A stretch of 64,000 bases of DNA from Pseudomonas cichorii (GCF_018343775.1 NZ_CP074349.1:744001-808000); one strand, 5' to 3'; positions 44,798 through 54,577 are shown, numbered from the stretch's first letter. The notes: generated from the sequence alone by a model not told the origin. Numbers and translations: made by a program.

Positions 44798-46525
44798 ATG
44801 AATCGCAACCCTGAAGTCAACGACGCCCCGAGCGGTACGCTCCTCCCCAGAATCTGGAAGCTGATCACGCCTTACTGGCGTAGCGAAGACCGGCGCATGG
44901 CCTGGTTGCTGCTGGCGGCGGTGATTGCCCTGTCGCTGCTCAGTGTGGAAATTTCGGTGCAGATCAACAGCTGGTACCGGGATTTCTACAACGCTCTGGA
45001 AAAGAAAGACCTGGCGTCTTTCTCTCACCTGATTCTGTATTTTTGCGGCATCGCTGCCGTGGCGATTCTAGTGGCGGTGTATCGTCTTTACCTGACACAG
45101 ATGCTCACCATTCGCTGGCGCCGCTGGCTGACCGAGCAGCATTTTGCCAAGTGGCTCAGCCACAAGAATTACTACCAGCTGGAACAGGCCGGTTACACCG
45201 ATAACCCTGACCAGCGCCTGTCCGAAGATCTCGATGAGTTCACGAGCCGAACCCTGTCGCTGGGGATCGGGCTGATGAGTACCGTGGTCAGCCTGGTGTC
45301 GTTCTCGGTCATCCTGTGGGGCGTTTCCGGCAGCGTCGAAGTGATGGGTGTCACGATTCACGGCTATATGTTCTGGGCGGCGCTGGTATATGCCGTGGTC
45401 GGCAGTTGGTTGACGCACCTGATCGGGCGGCGTCTGATTGTGCTGAACAATCAGCAGGAACGCTTTGAAGCCGACATGCGTTTTGCTTTGGTGCGGGTAC
45501 GGGAAAACGCCGAGAGCATTGCGCTGTGCGATGGCGAGCCTAGCGAGAAGCAGCGGCTGAGCAATCGTTTCGGCATGATCTGGAGCAACTTTCGCTCGAT
45601 CATGAAGGTTCAGAAAAGCCTTACGTTCTTTACCGCAGGTTATTCACAGATTGCGCTTATTTTCCCGTTCATCGTCGCGGCGCCCCGGTATTTCGCCGGA
45701 AAGATCGAGCTGGGGGATCTGATGCAGATCAACTCGGCCTTTGGCAATGTGCAGGAAAACTTCAGCTGGTTCATCGAAGCCTATGCCTCGCTGGCTTCAT
45801 GGCGCGCGACCTGTGATCGCCTGCTCAGCTTCCGCCAGGGCATGGATGACAATGAAGCGCATCGTCCGGCCATTACCCTCAGTCGCGGTAGCGAAGCTTT
45901 GCAACTGCAGGCGCTTGGGCTGGGCCTCACCGGTGGTCGCGAACTGTTGCGCGATACGAGTCTGTCTATCCAGGCGGGCGAGCGGGTCATGCTCAGTGGC
46001 CGTTCGGGAAGTGGCAAAAGCACCTTGCTGCGCGCTCTGGGCGGTTTATGGCATGAAGGGCAGGGGCACATCCGCTTGCCGGACGAGCGTTATATGTTCA
46101 TGCCACAAAAGCCTTATCTGCCTATCGGTACGTTGCGCGAAGCCTTGAGTTATCCACAGGCCACGGCACAGTATTCGTCCGAGCGATTTGTCGAGGTTTT
46201 GCACACCTGCCGTCTGGAGCATCTGGTCGCGAGACTGGATGAAGAAAACCATTGGCAGCGCCTGTTATCACCCGGCGAGCAGCAGCGGGTCGCTTTTGCC
46301 AGGGCTCTGTTGTTTGCGCCCAAGTGGTTGTATCTGGACGAGGCCACGTCTGCCATGGATGAAGAAGACGAAGCGGCGCTGTATCAGGCGCTTATCGATG
46401 AGCTGCCCGACATGACGATTCTCAGCATCGGGCACCGCAGCAGTCTCAAGCATTTTCATGATCGATATCTGCGGGTGGAAGGGGAAAAACTGCTTGAACA
46501 GACGAGGCAGCAATACCTTGTCTGA
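44798..46525 (+). CDS. ABC transporter of the SbmA/BacA-like family with fused ATPase (YddA type)
   Basis: This 575-residue fused permease-ATPase has an N-terminal SbmA/BacA-like membrane domain with six segments (ISVQINSWYRDFYNALEKKD, then LTIRWRRWLTEQHFAKWLSH and YTDNPDQRLSEDLDEF). The C-terminal ATPase has Walker A GRSGSGKST (about residue 400), signature LSPGEQQR and Walker B KWLYLDEATSAMDEED. Relatives move peptides, cobalamin or very-long-chain fatty acyl groups. The substrate here is unknown. It follows roxR by 90 bp. Confidence 0.88.
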   Translation: MNRNPEVNDAPSGTLLPRIWKLITPYWRSEDRRMAWLLLAAVIALSLLSVEISVQINSWYRDFYNALEKKDLASFSHLILYFCGIAAVAILVAVYRLYLTQMLTIRWRRWLTEQHFAKWLSHKNYYQLEQAGYTDNPDQRLSEDLDEFTSRTLSLGIGLMSTVVSLVSFSVILWGVSGSVEVMGVTIHGYMFWAALVYAVVGSWLTHLIGRRLIVLNNQQERFEADMRFALVRVRENAESIALCDGEPSEKQRLSNRFGMIWSNFRSIMKVQKSLTFFTAGYSQIALIFPFIVAAPRYFAGKIELGDLMQINSAFGNVQENFSWFIEAYASLASWRATCDRLLSFRQGMDDNEAHRPAITLSRGSEALQLQALGLGLTGGRELLRDTSLSIQAGERVMLSGRSGSGKSTLLRALGGLWHEGQGHIRLPDERYMFMPQKPYLPIGTLREALSYPQATAQYSSERFVEVLHTCRLEHLVARLDEENHWQRLLSPGEQQRVAFARALLFAPKWLYLDEATSAMDEEDEAALYQALIDELPDMTILSIGHRSSLKHFHDRYLRVEGEKLLEQTRQQYLV

Positions 46526-46559
46526 ATTCTGTCTGTCCCCCTTCTCAGGTTTTCAGGGT

Positions 46560-46572
46560 GTTATCGTATAAC
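46560..46572. promoter_or_regulatory. Candidate GntR operator upstream of its own gene
   Basis: GTTAT-CGT-ATAAC is a near-palindrome about 42 bp before the GntR gene start. Read on the minus strand it contains GTTATACGAT. A one-base variant, GTTGTACGAT, lies before kdgD at 47574-47583. The shared word suggests a regulator-binding site. This is inferred. Confidence 0.45.
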
Positions 46573-46613
46573 CGCTGAGCTATGATTGGTCTTTGTTAAC
46601 AGTGCCGAGATCG

Positions 46614-47372
46614 ATGTTGGATATGGAAAAGCAAACCGCTGCGCCTCGCGCACGCAGAAAGCACCGCAGCCTTGCGCAGGAACTGGTGACTGAGCTGTCC
46701 GAGCGAATCAGCAGCGGGCAGCTCAAGCGCGGCGATAAACTCCCTACCGAATCCGCCATCATGGAAGAGCAGGGCGTGAGTCGGACAGTGGTTCGCGAAG
46801 CCATTTCCCGCTTGCAGGCCTCCGGTCTGGTCGAGACGCGGCACGGTATCGGCACTTTCGTGCTGGATATCCCGAGCCCCAGCGGTTTCCGGATCGATCC
46901 GGCCACCATCGTCACCTTGCGTGATGTCCTGGCGGTTCTGGAGTTGCGTATCAGCCTGGAAGTCGAATCTGCGGGCCTTGCAGCGCAGCGTCGCAGTGAT
47001 GAGCAACTGGCCGCCATGCGCGCCGCGCTTGATGCGCTGAACGAAAGCGCAGCCCATGCCAGCGATGCCGTGGCTTCGGACTTCCAGTTCCACCTGCAGA
47101 TCGCGCTGTCCACCGGCAACCGTTACTTCACCGACATCATGACCCATCTGGGCACCAGCATCATTCCGCGCACACGCCTGAACTCGGCACGCCTGGCTCA
47201 TGATGATCAGCAGCACTATATGAGCCGCCTGAGCCGCGAGCACGAAGAAATCTACGAGGCCATCGCCCGCCAGGACTCCGAGGCCGCCCGCGCCGCCATG
47301 CGCCTGCACCTCACCAACAGCCGCGAACGTCTGCGCCATGCGCATGAAGAGGCAGAGTCGCAGAGGGCCTGA
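46614..47372 (+). CDS. GntR/FadR-subfamily regulator of hexarate catabolism
   Basis: This is a roughly 252-residue repressor-type regulator. It has an N-terminal winged HTH (SLAQELVTELSERISSGQLK, GDKLPTESAIMEEQGVSRTV, VREAISRLQASGLVETRHG). An all-helical FadR-type effector domain (FCD) follows, with FQFHLQIALSTGN and a metal-binding His pattern (REHEEIYEAI, RLHLTNSRERL). Start codons TTG 46593, ATG 46614 and ATG 46623 are possible, none with a strong ribosome site. ATG 46614 is a compromise. It precedes and points toward kdgD and the galactarate genes, which it probably controls. Confidence 0.88.
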   Translation: MLDMEKQTAAPRARRKHRSLAQELVTELSERISSGQLKRGDKLPTESAIMEEQGVSRTVVREAISRLQASGLVETRHGIGTFVLDIPSPSGFRIDPATIVTLRDVLAVLELRISLEVESAGLAAQRRSDEQLAAMRAALDALNESAAHASDAVASDFQFHLQIALSTGNRYFTDIMTHLGTSIIPRTRLNSARLAHDDQQHYMSRLSREHEEIYEAIARQDSEAARAAMRLHLTNSRERLRHAHEEAESQRA

Positions 47373-47388
47373 TCGTTATCGCTCTCTG

Positions 47389-47442
47389 TTCGCGAATGAA
47401 TTCACTCCGCACAGCCTGTGTGGGAGCGAATTCATTCGCGAA
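47389..47442. repeat. REP hairpin (TTCGCGAATGAATTC type)
   Basis: TTCGCGAATGAATTCACTCC (47389-47408) pairs with its complement at 47423-47442 with one mismatch around a 14-base centre. It lies between the GntR gene and kdgD and is the same family as the elements at 29312, 41940 and 51682. Confidence 0.8.
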
Positions 47443-47573
47443 AGCCCCAGTGGTCATATAACGCTCCACCTCCCTCCCAAAATCCCCAAGCCCCGTCTTT
47501 AAAGGCCTCAAAGCCCTTTCATCGCTTTAGTTCCGAAAAACCTGCAAATCCCTGTTGAGACATTTTATTTTCA

Positions 47574-47583
47574 GTTGTACGAT
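47574..47583 (+). promoter_or_regulatory. Candidate GntR half-site upstream of kdgD
   Basis: GTTGTACGAT lies 68 bp before the kdgD start and matches the word in the palindrome upstream of the GntR gene at 9 of 10 bases. A TACGAC word follows at 47590. Its role as the pathway operator is inferred. Confidence 0.35.
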
Positions 47584-47650
47584 GACTTACGACATCGGAT
47601 CTGCCCCCCGGTGATCCTCTAATAATTCTGTCCCACAGGGTGTTCGAATA

Positions 47651-48562
47651 ATGAATCCACAAGAACTGAAGTCCATCCTCTCTTCCGGTCTGCTGTCTTT
47701 CCCGGTTACCGATTTCAATGCCCAGGGCGATTTCAACCGCGCTGGCTATATCAAACGCCTTGAGTGGCTGGCTCCGTACGGCGCAAGCGCGCTGTTCGCT
47801 GCCGGTGGTACTGGCGAGTTTTTCTCCCTGGCTGCCAGCGAATACTCGGAAATCATCAAGACTGCCGTCGACACGTGCGAAACCAGCGTGCCAATCCTGG
47901 CCGGTGTCGGTGGCCCGACTCGTCAAGCCATCGAATACGCTCAAGAAGCCGAGCGTCTGGGTGCCAAAGGCCTGTTGCTGCTGCCGCACTACCTGACTGA
48001 AGCCAGCCAGGACGGCGTTGCCGCTCACGTTGAAGCGGTCTGCAAGTCGGTCAAGATCGGCGTTGTCGTCTACAACCGCAACGTTTGCCGCCTGACCGCT
48101 CCGTTGCTGGAAAAACTGGCCGAGCGCAACCCGAACCTGATCGGCTACAAGGATGGCCTGGGCGATATCGAACTGATGGTTTCGATCCGTCGTCGCCTCG
48201 GTGACCGCTTCTCGTACCTGGGTGGTCTGCCGACCGCTGAAGTCTATGCCGCCGCTTACAAGGCGCTGGGCGTGCCGGTCTATTCCTCGGCGGTATTCAA
48301 CTTTGTTCCGAAGCTGGCGATGGACTTCTACCACGCTATCGCTCGTGACGATCACGAAGCGGTCGGCAAGTACATCGACGACTTCTTCCTGCCTTATCTG
48401 GACATTCGCAACCGTAAAGCCGGCTATGCCGTGAGCATCGTCAAGGCCGGCGCAAAAATCGCTGGTTACGATGCAGGTCCGGTTCGCGCACCGCTGACTG
48501 ACCTGACTGGCGAAGAAGTCGAAATGCTGGCTGCGCTGATGGATAAACAAGGCAAGCAGTAA
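47651..48562 (+). CDS. kdgD: 5-dehydro-4-deoxyglucarate dehydratase
   Basis: This 303-residue class I aldolase-fold enzyme converts 5-dehydro-4-deoxy-D-glucarate to 2,5-dioxopentanoate with loss of water and CO2. The Schiff-base lysine is K167 in [11 protein letters not shown]. The GGTGEF motif ([13 protein letters not shown]) and VVYNRN are also present. It receives the product of galactarate dehydratase encoded downstream. A semialdehyde dehydrogenase to finish the route to 2-oxoglutarate is not in this window. Confidence 0.95.
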   Translation: MNPQELKSILSSGLLSFPVTDFNAQGDFNRAGYIKRLEWLAPYGASALFAAGGTGEFFSLAASEYSEIIKTAVDTCETSVPILAGVGGPTRQAIEYAQEAERLGAKGLLLLPHYLTEASQDGVAAHVEAVCKSVKIGVVVYNRNVCRLTAPLLEKLAERNPNLIGYKDGLGDIELMVSIRRRLGDRFSYLGGLPTAEVYAAAYKALGVPVYSSAVFNFVPKLAMDFYHAIARDDHEAVGKYIDDFFLPYLDIRNRKAGYAVSIVKAGAKIAGYDAGPVRAPLTDLTGEEVEMLAALMDKQGKQ

Positions 48563-48579
48563 CACCGCTACAGGCAAAG

Positions 48580-48602
48580 CCGCTGAGTGATCAGCGGTTT
48601 TG
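48580..48602 (+). terminator. Terminator after kdgD
   Basis: CCGCTGA (48580-48586, taken with its flanking C), loop GTGA and TCAGCGG (48591-48597) form a 7-bp stem followed by TTTTG. It separates kdgD from the transporter gene, so the transporter may have its own promoter in 48603-48729 or depend on read-through. Confidence 0.7.
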
Positions 48603-48729
48603 TCGTTAGACCGCAAGACCATGCAGGTAAAAGTTGTCGTCGCCGCTGACACTTTTAAGGGGCCTGCAGAGCTGGACCCAAAAAAATGTATTACCCGCGT
48701 AAAAAAATAATGAGTGGGAGTTCAAAAAC

Positions 48730-50109
48730 ATGCAAAAGTCCAAGCCGACTCACGTCCGCTATTTGATCCTGTTGATGCTGTTCCTGGTCACCACGATCAA
48801 CTATGCAGACCGAGCCACCATCGCAATTGCCGGTTCAAGCATTCAGAAAGACCTCGGCATCAGTGCCGTAACCCTTGGCTACATCTTCTCTGCATTCGGC
48901 TGGGCCTACGTGGCCGGTCAGATTCCCGGTGGCTGGCTGCTTGACCGTTTCGGGTCGAAGAAAGTCTATGCCCTGAGCATTTTCACCTGGTCCCTGTTCA
49001 CCCTGCTGCAAGGCTATGTGGGTGAGTTTGGCGTCTCCACTGCAATCGTCGCGCTGTTCATGCTGCGCTTCCTGGTAGGCCTGGCCGAAGCACCGTCCTT
49101 CCCGGGTAACGCCCGCATCGTGGCTTCCTGGTTTCCGACTGCCGAACGCGGCACTGCTTCGGCGATCTTCAACTCTGCGCAATACTTCGCCACGGTACTG
49201 TTCGCTCCGCTGATGGGCTGGATCGTTTACACCTTCGGCTGGGAACATGTCTTCATCGTCATGGGCGCCGGCGGCATCGTGTTCTCGCTGCTGTGGATGA
49301 AAGTCATCTATAGCCCGCGTAACCATCCGCTGATCAACGAAGCCGAAATCGAACACATCGCCAGCAACGGCGGCATGGTCGACCTGGATACTCAGGACAA
49401 GAGCAAGGACAAGAAAGGCGGCGGCCCGCGCTGGGATTACATTCGCCAGTTGCTGACCAACCGCATGATGCTCGGGATCTACCTGAGCCAGTACTGCATC
49501 AACGGTATCACTTACTTCTTCCTGACCTGGTTCCCGGTGTATCTGGTGCAGGAACGCGGCATGACCATCCTCAAGGCAGGTTTCATTGCGTCCTTGCCGG
49601 CCATTTGCGGCTTCATCGGCGGCGTGCTTGGTGGTGTCATTTCCGACTACCTGCTGCGTAAAGGCCACTCGCTGACCTTCGCCCGCAAGGCACCGATCAT
49701 CTGCGGCCTGCTGCTGTCGACCTCCATCGTCACCTGTAACTATGTCGATGTTGAATGGGTCGTCGTAGGTTTCATGGCGCTGGCGTTCTTCGGTAAAGGT
49801 GTCGGTGCGCTGGGCTGGGCTGTGATGTCCGACGTCTCGCCAAAACAGATCGCCGGTTTGAGCGGTGGCCTGTTCAACACTTTCGGTAATATTGCCTCGA
49901 TCACGACTCCGATCGTGATTGGCTACATCATCAGCTCTACTGGTTCCTTCAAGTGGGCACTGGTGTTCGTCGGCGCGAACGCGCTGCTGGCGGTAATCAG
50001 CTACATCTTCATAGTGGGTGAAATCAAGCGAGTGGAATTGAAAGAGCCGCCAACCAAGGGGCCTTTGCTGGACGACCAGGCCAGCGACCTTTCACAAGCC
50101 AAATCTTGA
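48730..50109 (+). CDS. gudP: MFS hexarate (glucarate/galactarate) transporter
   Basis: This 459-residue proton symporter of the anion:cation symporter (GudP/phthalate permease) family has twelve membrane segments. It has the family N-terminus ([20 protein letters not shown]), [20 protein letters not shown], and the [20 protein letters not shown] motif after helix 4. Its place between kdgD and garD supports uptake of glucarate/galactarate. The garD stop-start spacing (10 bp) shows co-transcription. Confidence 0.92.
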   Translation: MQKSKPTHVRYLILLMLFLVTTINYADRATIAIAGSSIQKDLGISAVTLGYIFSAFGWAYVAGQIPGGWLLDRFGSKKVYALSIFTWSLFTLLQGYVGEFGVSTAIVALFMLRFLVGLAEAPSFPGNARIVASWFPTAERGTASAIFNSAQYFATVLFAPLMGWIVYTFGWEHVFIVMGAGGIVFSLLWMKVIYSPRNHPLINEAEIEHIASNGGMVDLDTQDKSKDKKGGGPRWDYIRQLLTNRMMLGIYLSQYCINGITYFFLTWFPVYLVQERGMTILKAGFIASLPAICGFIGGVLGGVISDYLLRKGHSLTFARKAPIICGLLLSTSIVTCNYVDVEWVVVGFMALAFFGKGVGALGWAVMSDVSPKQIAGLSGGLFNTFGNIASITTPIVIGYIISSTGSFKWALVFVGANALLAVISYIFIVGEIKRVELKEPPTKGPLLDDQASDLSQAKS

Positions 50110-50119
50110 GGTAACCGTG

Positions 50120-51673
50120 ATGAACCTGATTCAACATGCCGACTCTCCACGGTACATCCAGCTGCATCCGCTGGATAACGTGGTGGTAGTGGTCAATGAC
50201 CAGGGCGTTCCAGCCGGAACCGAGTTCGACAACGGGCTGGTGACTGTCGATAACGTACCGCAGAGCCACAAGGTCAGTACGGTGGATCTGGCTGAAGGGG
50301 AGGCCGTGATTCGTTACGGCCACACCATCGGCTATGCTCTGCAGCCTATTCCACGTGGCAGTTGGGTCAGGGAAGACCTGTTGCGCATGCCTTCTGCGCC
50401 GGCGCTGGACAGCCTGCCGATGTCCGATGCGGTACCGGAAAAAGGGGAGCCACTGGAGGGTTACACCTTCGAGGGCTACCGCAACGCCGACGGTACTGTG
50501 GGCACTCGTAATATCCTGGGCATCACCACCACTGTTCAGTGCGTGACCGGTGTTCTGGATTTTGCGGTCAAGCGTATCCGTGACGAACTGTTGCCGCGCT
50601 ATCCCAACGTCGATGACGTGGTGGCCCTGACCCACAGTTACGGCTGTGGCGTGGCGATCTCTGCAACTGACGCCTACATTCCGATCCGTACCGTTCGCAA
50701 CCTGGCTCGCAACCCGAACCTGGGCGGCGAAGCGCTGGTCATCAGCCTGGGCTGCGAGAAATTGCAGGCCGGGCAGGTCATGCATGAAGACGACAGCTCC
50801 GTGGATCTCAGCGAGCCATGGCTGTACCGGCTTCAGGATGCCAGCCATGGCTTCAATGAAATGGTCGAACAGATCATGGAACTGGCTGAAGTGCGTCTGA
50901 AAAAGCTGGATCAGCGTCGTCGCGAAACCGTGCCGGCGTCTGAACTGATTCTGGGCATGCAGTGCGGCGGCAGTGATGCGTTTTCCGGCATCACCGCCAA
51001 CCCGGCACTGGGTTACGCTTCGGACCTGCTGTTGCGTGCTGGCGCGACGGTGATGTTTTCCGAAGTGACCGAGGTGCGCGATGCCATCTACCTGCTGACT
51101 TCCCGCGCACAGGATGAAACCGTTGCGCAGGAACTGGTACGCGAGATGGACTGGTACGACCGTTACCTGGCCAAGGGCGAAGCGGATCGCAGCGCCAACA
51201 CCACGCCGGGCAACAAGAAGGGCGGGTTGTCGAACATTGTCGAGAAGTCCTTGGGATCGATCGTCAAGTCCGGTAACAGCGCCATCAACGGCGTGCTTGG
51301 CCCGGGCGAGCGGTTCAAGAGTAAAGGGCTGATTTTCTGTGCGACGCCCGCCAGTGACTTCGTGTGCGGCACCTTGCAGCTCGCTGCCGGGATGAACCTG
51401 CATGTGTTCACTACCGGACGTGGTACGCCGTATGGCCTGGCCATGAGCCCGGTGGTCAAGGTTTCGACCCGTACGGAACTGGCCCAGCGCTGGCCCGACC
51501 TGATCGATATCGACGCCGGACGCATTGCAACCGGTCGCGCGAGCATCGAAGACCTGGGTTGGGAGCTGTTCCACTTCTATCTGGATGTGGCCAGCGGCAA
51601 GAAAAAGACCTGGACCGAGCATTACCGTCTGCACAACGACATCACCCTGTTCAACCCGGCTCCGATTACCTGA
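50120..51673 (+). CDS. garD: Galactarate dehydratase
   Basis: This 517-residue iron-dependent UxaA-family enzyme dehydrates galactarate to 5-dehydro-4-deoxyglucarate. An N-terminal SAF domain ([37 protein letters not shown]) is followed by [30 protein letters not shown] and [20 protein letters not shown], the family landmarks. ATG 50120 is chosen because GAGG (50108-50111) lies 8 bases before it. GTG 50117 is adjacent. Together with the MFS transporter and kdgD it forms a galactarate route. No glucarate dehydratase is seen here. Confidence 0.94.
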   Translation: MNLIQHADSPRYIQLHPLDNVVVVVNDQGVPAGTEFDNGLVTVDNVPQSHKVSTVDLAEGEAVIRYGHTIGYALQPIPRGSWVREDLLRMPSAPALDSLPMSDAVPEKGEPLEGYTFEGYRNADGTVGTRNILGITTTVQCVTGVLDFAVKRIRDELLPRYPNVDDVVALTHSYGCGVAISATDAYIPIRTVRNLARNPNLGGEALVISLGCEKLQAGQVMHEDDSSVDLSEPWLYRLQDASHGFNEMVEQIMELAEVRLKKLDQRRRETVPASELILGMQCGGSDAFSGITANPALGYASDLLLRAGATVMFSEVTEVRDAIYLLTSRAQDETVAQELVREMDWYDRYLAKGEADRSANTTPGNKKGGLSNIVEKSLGSIVKSGNSAINGVLGPGERFKSKGLIFCATPASDFVCGTLQLAAGMNLHVFTTGRGTPYGLAMSPVVKVSTRTELAQRWPDLIDIDAGRIATGRASIEDLGWELFHFYLDVASGKKKTWTEHYRLHNDITLFNPAPIT

Positions 51674-51681
51674 TAGACGCT

Positions 51682-51723
51682 TCGCGAATGAATTCGCTCC
51701 TGCACGGGCGGATTCATTCGCGA
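51682..51723. repeat. Imperfect REP hairpin
   Basis: TCGCGAATGAATTCGCTCC (51682-51700) faces a decayed copy (GGGCGGATTCATTCGCGA, 51706-51723), directly after garD. It is the same family as the repeats at 29312, 41940 and 47389. Confidence 0.75.
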
Positions 51724-51729
51724 CGCCCC

Positions 51730-52356
51730 TCAACCCTCTACCTCACCCAGCGAATGGCGCACATACTCCGGCGTCAGGCCGTTGTACCAAAGCAGAATCG
51801 TCGATACCAGAATCGTGACCAGCACCAGCAGCCCTACCGCCCAGACCGCTGCGGCGTAGAGCGGAGCCTTGCCTTCGGGCAGGCGCATGAAAGGGGCTAT
51901 GCCCACGAACAGCAGCACCGTCGAATAGATCGAAGCAAGCCCCAGCACCAGAATTGCCAGCCAGCGACTGGGATACAGGCCCGCAATACCCGCCAGGAAA
52001 AAGGGTGTCGTGGTGTAGGTGGCAAAGCCGATGCTCTGGTTGAGGGTCGGTCGGGCTTCAAAGGTTCGAGACATCCAGCGAATGAAGCCTCCCATAATCA
52101 GCGTCCCGATCAGAAAAGCCACGTACAGCAACGCACAGAGCTGCAGTGCGCTCTTGGTGCTGAGTTTCACGTTTTCACCTTCAGCCAGGCTCCAGCCGAC
52201 CTGAGTGGTGCCTATATACAGGCAGACGACCGGTATCAGCGCCAGCAGTATCAAGTGGGGCAGGTAATGCCGGGGTTCCTGGTCCTCCTTGTGCCGGATG
52301 GTTCGCCAGGCGTCTCTGGGCTGGATGAAAAGTTTGACGATCAATGGCGCGTTCAT
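51730..52356 (-). CDS. Yip1-family inner-membrane protein
   Basis: This 208-residue protein has five or so membrane segments (HLILLALIPVVCLYIG, LQLCALLYVAFLIGTLIMGG, YTTTPFFLAGIAGLYPSRWL, LVLGLASIYSTVLLFVGIAP, AAAVWAVGLLVLVTILVSTI) and an N-terminal FIQPRDAWRTIRH. This pattern is typical of bacterial YIP1-domain proteins, often listed as unknown-function membrane proteins. It converges on garD across 56 bp holding a REP element. Confidence 0.85.
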   Translation of the reverse strand: MNAPLIVKLFIQPRDAWRTIRHKEDQEPRHYLPHLILLALIPVVCLYIGTTQVGWSLAEGENVKLSTKSALQLCALLYVAFLIGTLIMGGFIRWMSRTFEARPTLNQSIGFATYTTTPFFLAGIAGLYPSRWLAILVLGLASIYSTVLLFVGIAPFMRLPEGKAPLYAAAVWAVGLLVLVTILVSTILLWYNGLTPEYVRHSLGEVEG

Positions 52357-52576
52357 GGCGAATCCCTCTCAGTGTCTGCCCGCAACTTTCCCTGCTTCCT
52401 GCGAGCCCCCATAGACTTTACTGGCTGATGCCTGAATGGTTTCGACCCATGGGACGGTCGGAGCCATGAACGCATTGAGTTTTCCTACTTCTCTGAACTT
52501 TCTGGCCTGTCGGGACCTCTTCTATTTCAAGGGCGCCTGTTCGGTGGCCTCTGTTCAAACAGGTGGGAGGTTTCAA

Positions 52577-52816
52577 ATGCCTTGGATATCTGAAAGTGGT
52601 TTATGGCTCTTTACGGCATTGGTCGCACTCATTGTGCTGGCCGATATCTGGGCTGTCCTGCGGGTGCGTAAGAGCGATACGTCCTCCAGCAACAAATTGA
52701 TGTGGTTCATCGTGATCGTTGCCGTGCCAGTGATCGGTGTGCTGTTGTGGGTACTGACCGGGCCACGGCATGTCTCCAAACCCGCGGACCCGGCTCAGGA
52801 AGCCAGCAAGTATTGA
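52577..52816 (+). CDS. Small PLDc_N-type membrane protein
   Basis: This 79-residue protein has two membrane helices (GLWLFTALVALIVLADIWAV and KLMWFIVIVAVPVIGVLLWV) joined by a short charged loop, the layout of PLDc_N/phospholipase-D N-terminal domain proteins. ATG 52577 follows GGGAGG. The open frame to 52436 is not used. The function is unknown, but such proteins are common in pseudomonads. Confidence 0.8.
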   Translation: MPWISESGLWLFTALVALIVLADIWAVLRVRKSDTSSSNKLMWFIVIVAVPVIGVLLWVLTGPRHVSKPADPAQEASKY

Positions 52817-52824
52817 TGTCGGCT

Positions 52825-53338
52825 TCAGGAATACTTCGCCGAATGGTGAGGGTAATTGAGCTGCCGTGCGCCGATGACCATTTCGCTGATCCAGTTCGTC
52901 AGCATGGAGCTGTAAATGCTCTGGCTGATGTCACTGCTCAGCGCATGGTCGGCGCCATCCACCAGCCGATAAGTTCGAGAATGGGCAAGCTCGAAGGCGC
53001 TGCGATAGCTCATCAGCGTGGCATGGGGGCACGTAGTCGTCCTGTTCTGACTCGATCAGAAATCCTTGCAGGCAGCCAGGGCGCGATTGTCGGGGGCGCT
53101 CATGACCGCGCAGGTCGAAGGTCAGGCACACACAGCCAAGGCCTGTGATGTTCTTGGCGCGAGCCAGGTCGCGCTGTTGACTGCTACCCCAGCCGTGAAC
53201 GAAGAGTATGCCGGGTATCTTCGCGCCGGGAGTCAGGATGGTTCCGGAGATGGATTGGTTTTCAACGTTTATCTCGATGCTTTCACTGCGCGCAACCTCG
53301 GCTTTGTTGGTGCTGTTCTTGACCCGCTCATAAGGCAA
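52825..53338 (-). pseudogene. Decayed alpha/beta hydrolase gene
   Basis: The 5' part encodes an alpha/beta-hydrolase start: [14 protein letters not shown], then [17 protein letters not shown] and [10 protein letters not shown]. The segment that should hold the nucleophile elbow is missing. The frame resumes at [12 protein letters not shown] and then shifts at a run of five C (plus strand GGGGG, 53025-53029). The true C-terminus ([34 protein letters not shown]) continues in another frame to 52825. An internal deletion plus a frameshift make it non-functional. The reading of the deletion is by comparison with intact family members. Confidence 0.75.
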
Positions 53339-53344
53339 CTCCTT

Positions 53345-53722
53345 TCATGAGCGTTTTTTCAGGGCCTGGATCAGCTCCTGTTTGTTCATGGCCGAGCGAC
53401 CGGCAACTTCAAGCGCTCGTGCGCGCTGCATCAGATCGTTTTTGGTCTGCTCTTCCAGGGGAAGGTCGTTGCGCGGGATGCCTTTTCTGGTTTCGGCGGC
53501 ACGCTTGGCCGAGTCCTGACGTGCCTCGGTCTTGGCCTCGGCGGATGTGCGGGTTCCCGAGCCTCCCTTACGCTCGCCGCCACCGGATTGTTTGTTCACC
53601 GTGGCCCATGCACGTGCTTGTGCTTCGTCTTTGGGCACGCCTTTTTGCTCGTAGCTTTCTTCGATGCTGGCGGCTTTGCGTTTCTGTTTGGCGGTGTACA
53701 GGTCTTTGTTCGAGGTAGGCAT
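53345..53722 (-). CDS. Plasmid-stabilisation-like / Rho_N-type small basic protein
   Basis: This 125-residue hydrophilic, lysine-rich protein begins TSNKDLYTAKQKRKAASIEE, followed by QKGVPKDEAQARAWATVNKQ. A low-complexity GGGERKGGSG linker leads to a C-terminal Rho-N/SAP-like helix pair (KNDLMQRARALEVAGRSAMN, KQELIQALKKRS) that may bind nucleic acid. Pseudomonas homologues are usually labelled plasmid stabilisation proteins without biochemical proof. ATG 53722 follows GAGGAG. The decayed hydrolase lies directly downstream. Confidence 0.75.
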   Translation of the reverse strand: MPTSNKDLYTAKQKRKAASIEESYEQKGVPKDEAQARAWATVNKQSGGGERKGGSGTRTSAEAKTEARQDSAKRAAETRKGIPRNDLPLEEQTKNDLMQRARALEVAGRSAMNKQELIQALKKRS

Positions 53723-53917
53723 GGCATTTCTCCTCTCGTAGTGAAACAGCCTGGACAGGTTTTTTCTGGCCTCATGGGTTATGAATCGAGGTCGTCTGCA
53801 GGAGTTCCTCCGACGAGATGAGTGACCGGAGTGGATAAAACGCCGTTTTCTGCAATTCTTCTGCAATGCAGGGATGTTTATATCCTCGCCATCACGAATC
53901 CGTTATGGAGAAAACAC

Positions 53918-54130
53918 ATGTCGATAATTGCAAAGTGGGCGTTGCAGGTTGTTGCCTTGTTTCTGCTCGGCTGGATGGCGACCGTTGTGGGGCAATGGAG
54001 CAGCACGATTGTCAGCGGTTCGGGAAGTGATCGTCTGGCACAGTTGAACGAGAGCGTTTTGCTGAATGGTGGCGTGAGTGGCAAATCGGTTGCGGTTCAG
54101 GAAAACGCATTTGCCAGTCAGGGTGAATAG
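53918..54130 (+). CDS. Small single-helix membrane protein, unknown function
   Basis: This 70-residue protein has one N-terminal hydrophobic helix (WALQVVALFLLGWMATVVGQ) and a polar tail. ATG 53918 has TATGGAG upstream at normal spacing. I do not recognise a family. Confidence 0.55.
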   Translation: MSIIAKWALQVVALFLLGWMATVVGQWSSTIVSGSGSDRLAQLNESVLLNGGVSGKSVAVQENAFASQGE

Positions 54131-54171
54131 AGCGGTTTGCCGAAGGCGGGACTGACCGGTTTCTTACAGGC

Positions 54172-54200
54172 AAAAAAATGGCCCACAACACGGCGGGCCA
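54172..54200 (-). terminator. Minus-strand rho-independent terminator
   Basis: TGGCCC (54179-54184) and GGGCCA (54195-54200) form a 6-bp stem. On the minus strand it is followed directly by seven T (plus-strand A run 54172-54178). It is placed to end the small minus-strand gene at 54386-54577. Confidence 0.7.
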
Positions 54201-54385
54201 AATGGGATTCATCAAAGGAGTGATGTGAATGTACAGAGCCAAACGTGAAGAGGATGTGAAATGAATGTTGGCAAAACGAGAACGGATTTTTAGGTAGGCG
54301 ATGCACGAAAATAGCGGGCTCGATGCAGCGAAAGCAGGCCCCCCGGAGTTTATCCGTCAAGCACCGGAGGGCTGGTGAGAGGGTG

Positions 54386-54577
54386 TCAGGTTGCAGCAGT
54401 GCGTTCCGGCGTTGCTCGTCTGGCAGAGCGTGGGAGGGGGTGAGGCGCATCAATGCGCGATTTCATTCGCTCGGCGAACTCCCTGGCTTCTTGCCAGCTC
54501 CGGCAGGTCACTGGGTAATCGTCCAGTTTCACTACCCAGTTTGCCCCGTGATTACCTTCTTCAATTCGGATAAGCAT
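54386..54577 (-). CDS. Small hypothetical protein
   Basis: This 63-residue soluble protein begins MLIRIEEGNHGANWVVKLDD and continues YPVTCRSWQEAREFAERMKS, a beta-beta-alpha pattern, then a Pro/Arg-rich tail. ATG 54577 is about 9 bases after TGGAG. Two upstream ATGs (54586, 54592) are alternatives. A good minus-strand terminator downstream supports its being expressed. Function unknown. Confidence 0.6.
   Translation of the reverse strand: MLIRIEEGNHGANWVVKLDDYPVTCRSWQEAREFAERMKSRIDAPHPLPRSARRATPERTAAT

Noticed and set aside
50024..51733. A 569-codon open frame on the minus strand opposite garD
   Set aside because: It is antisense to galactarate dehydratase with all its motifs. There is no ribosome site or recognisable protein.
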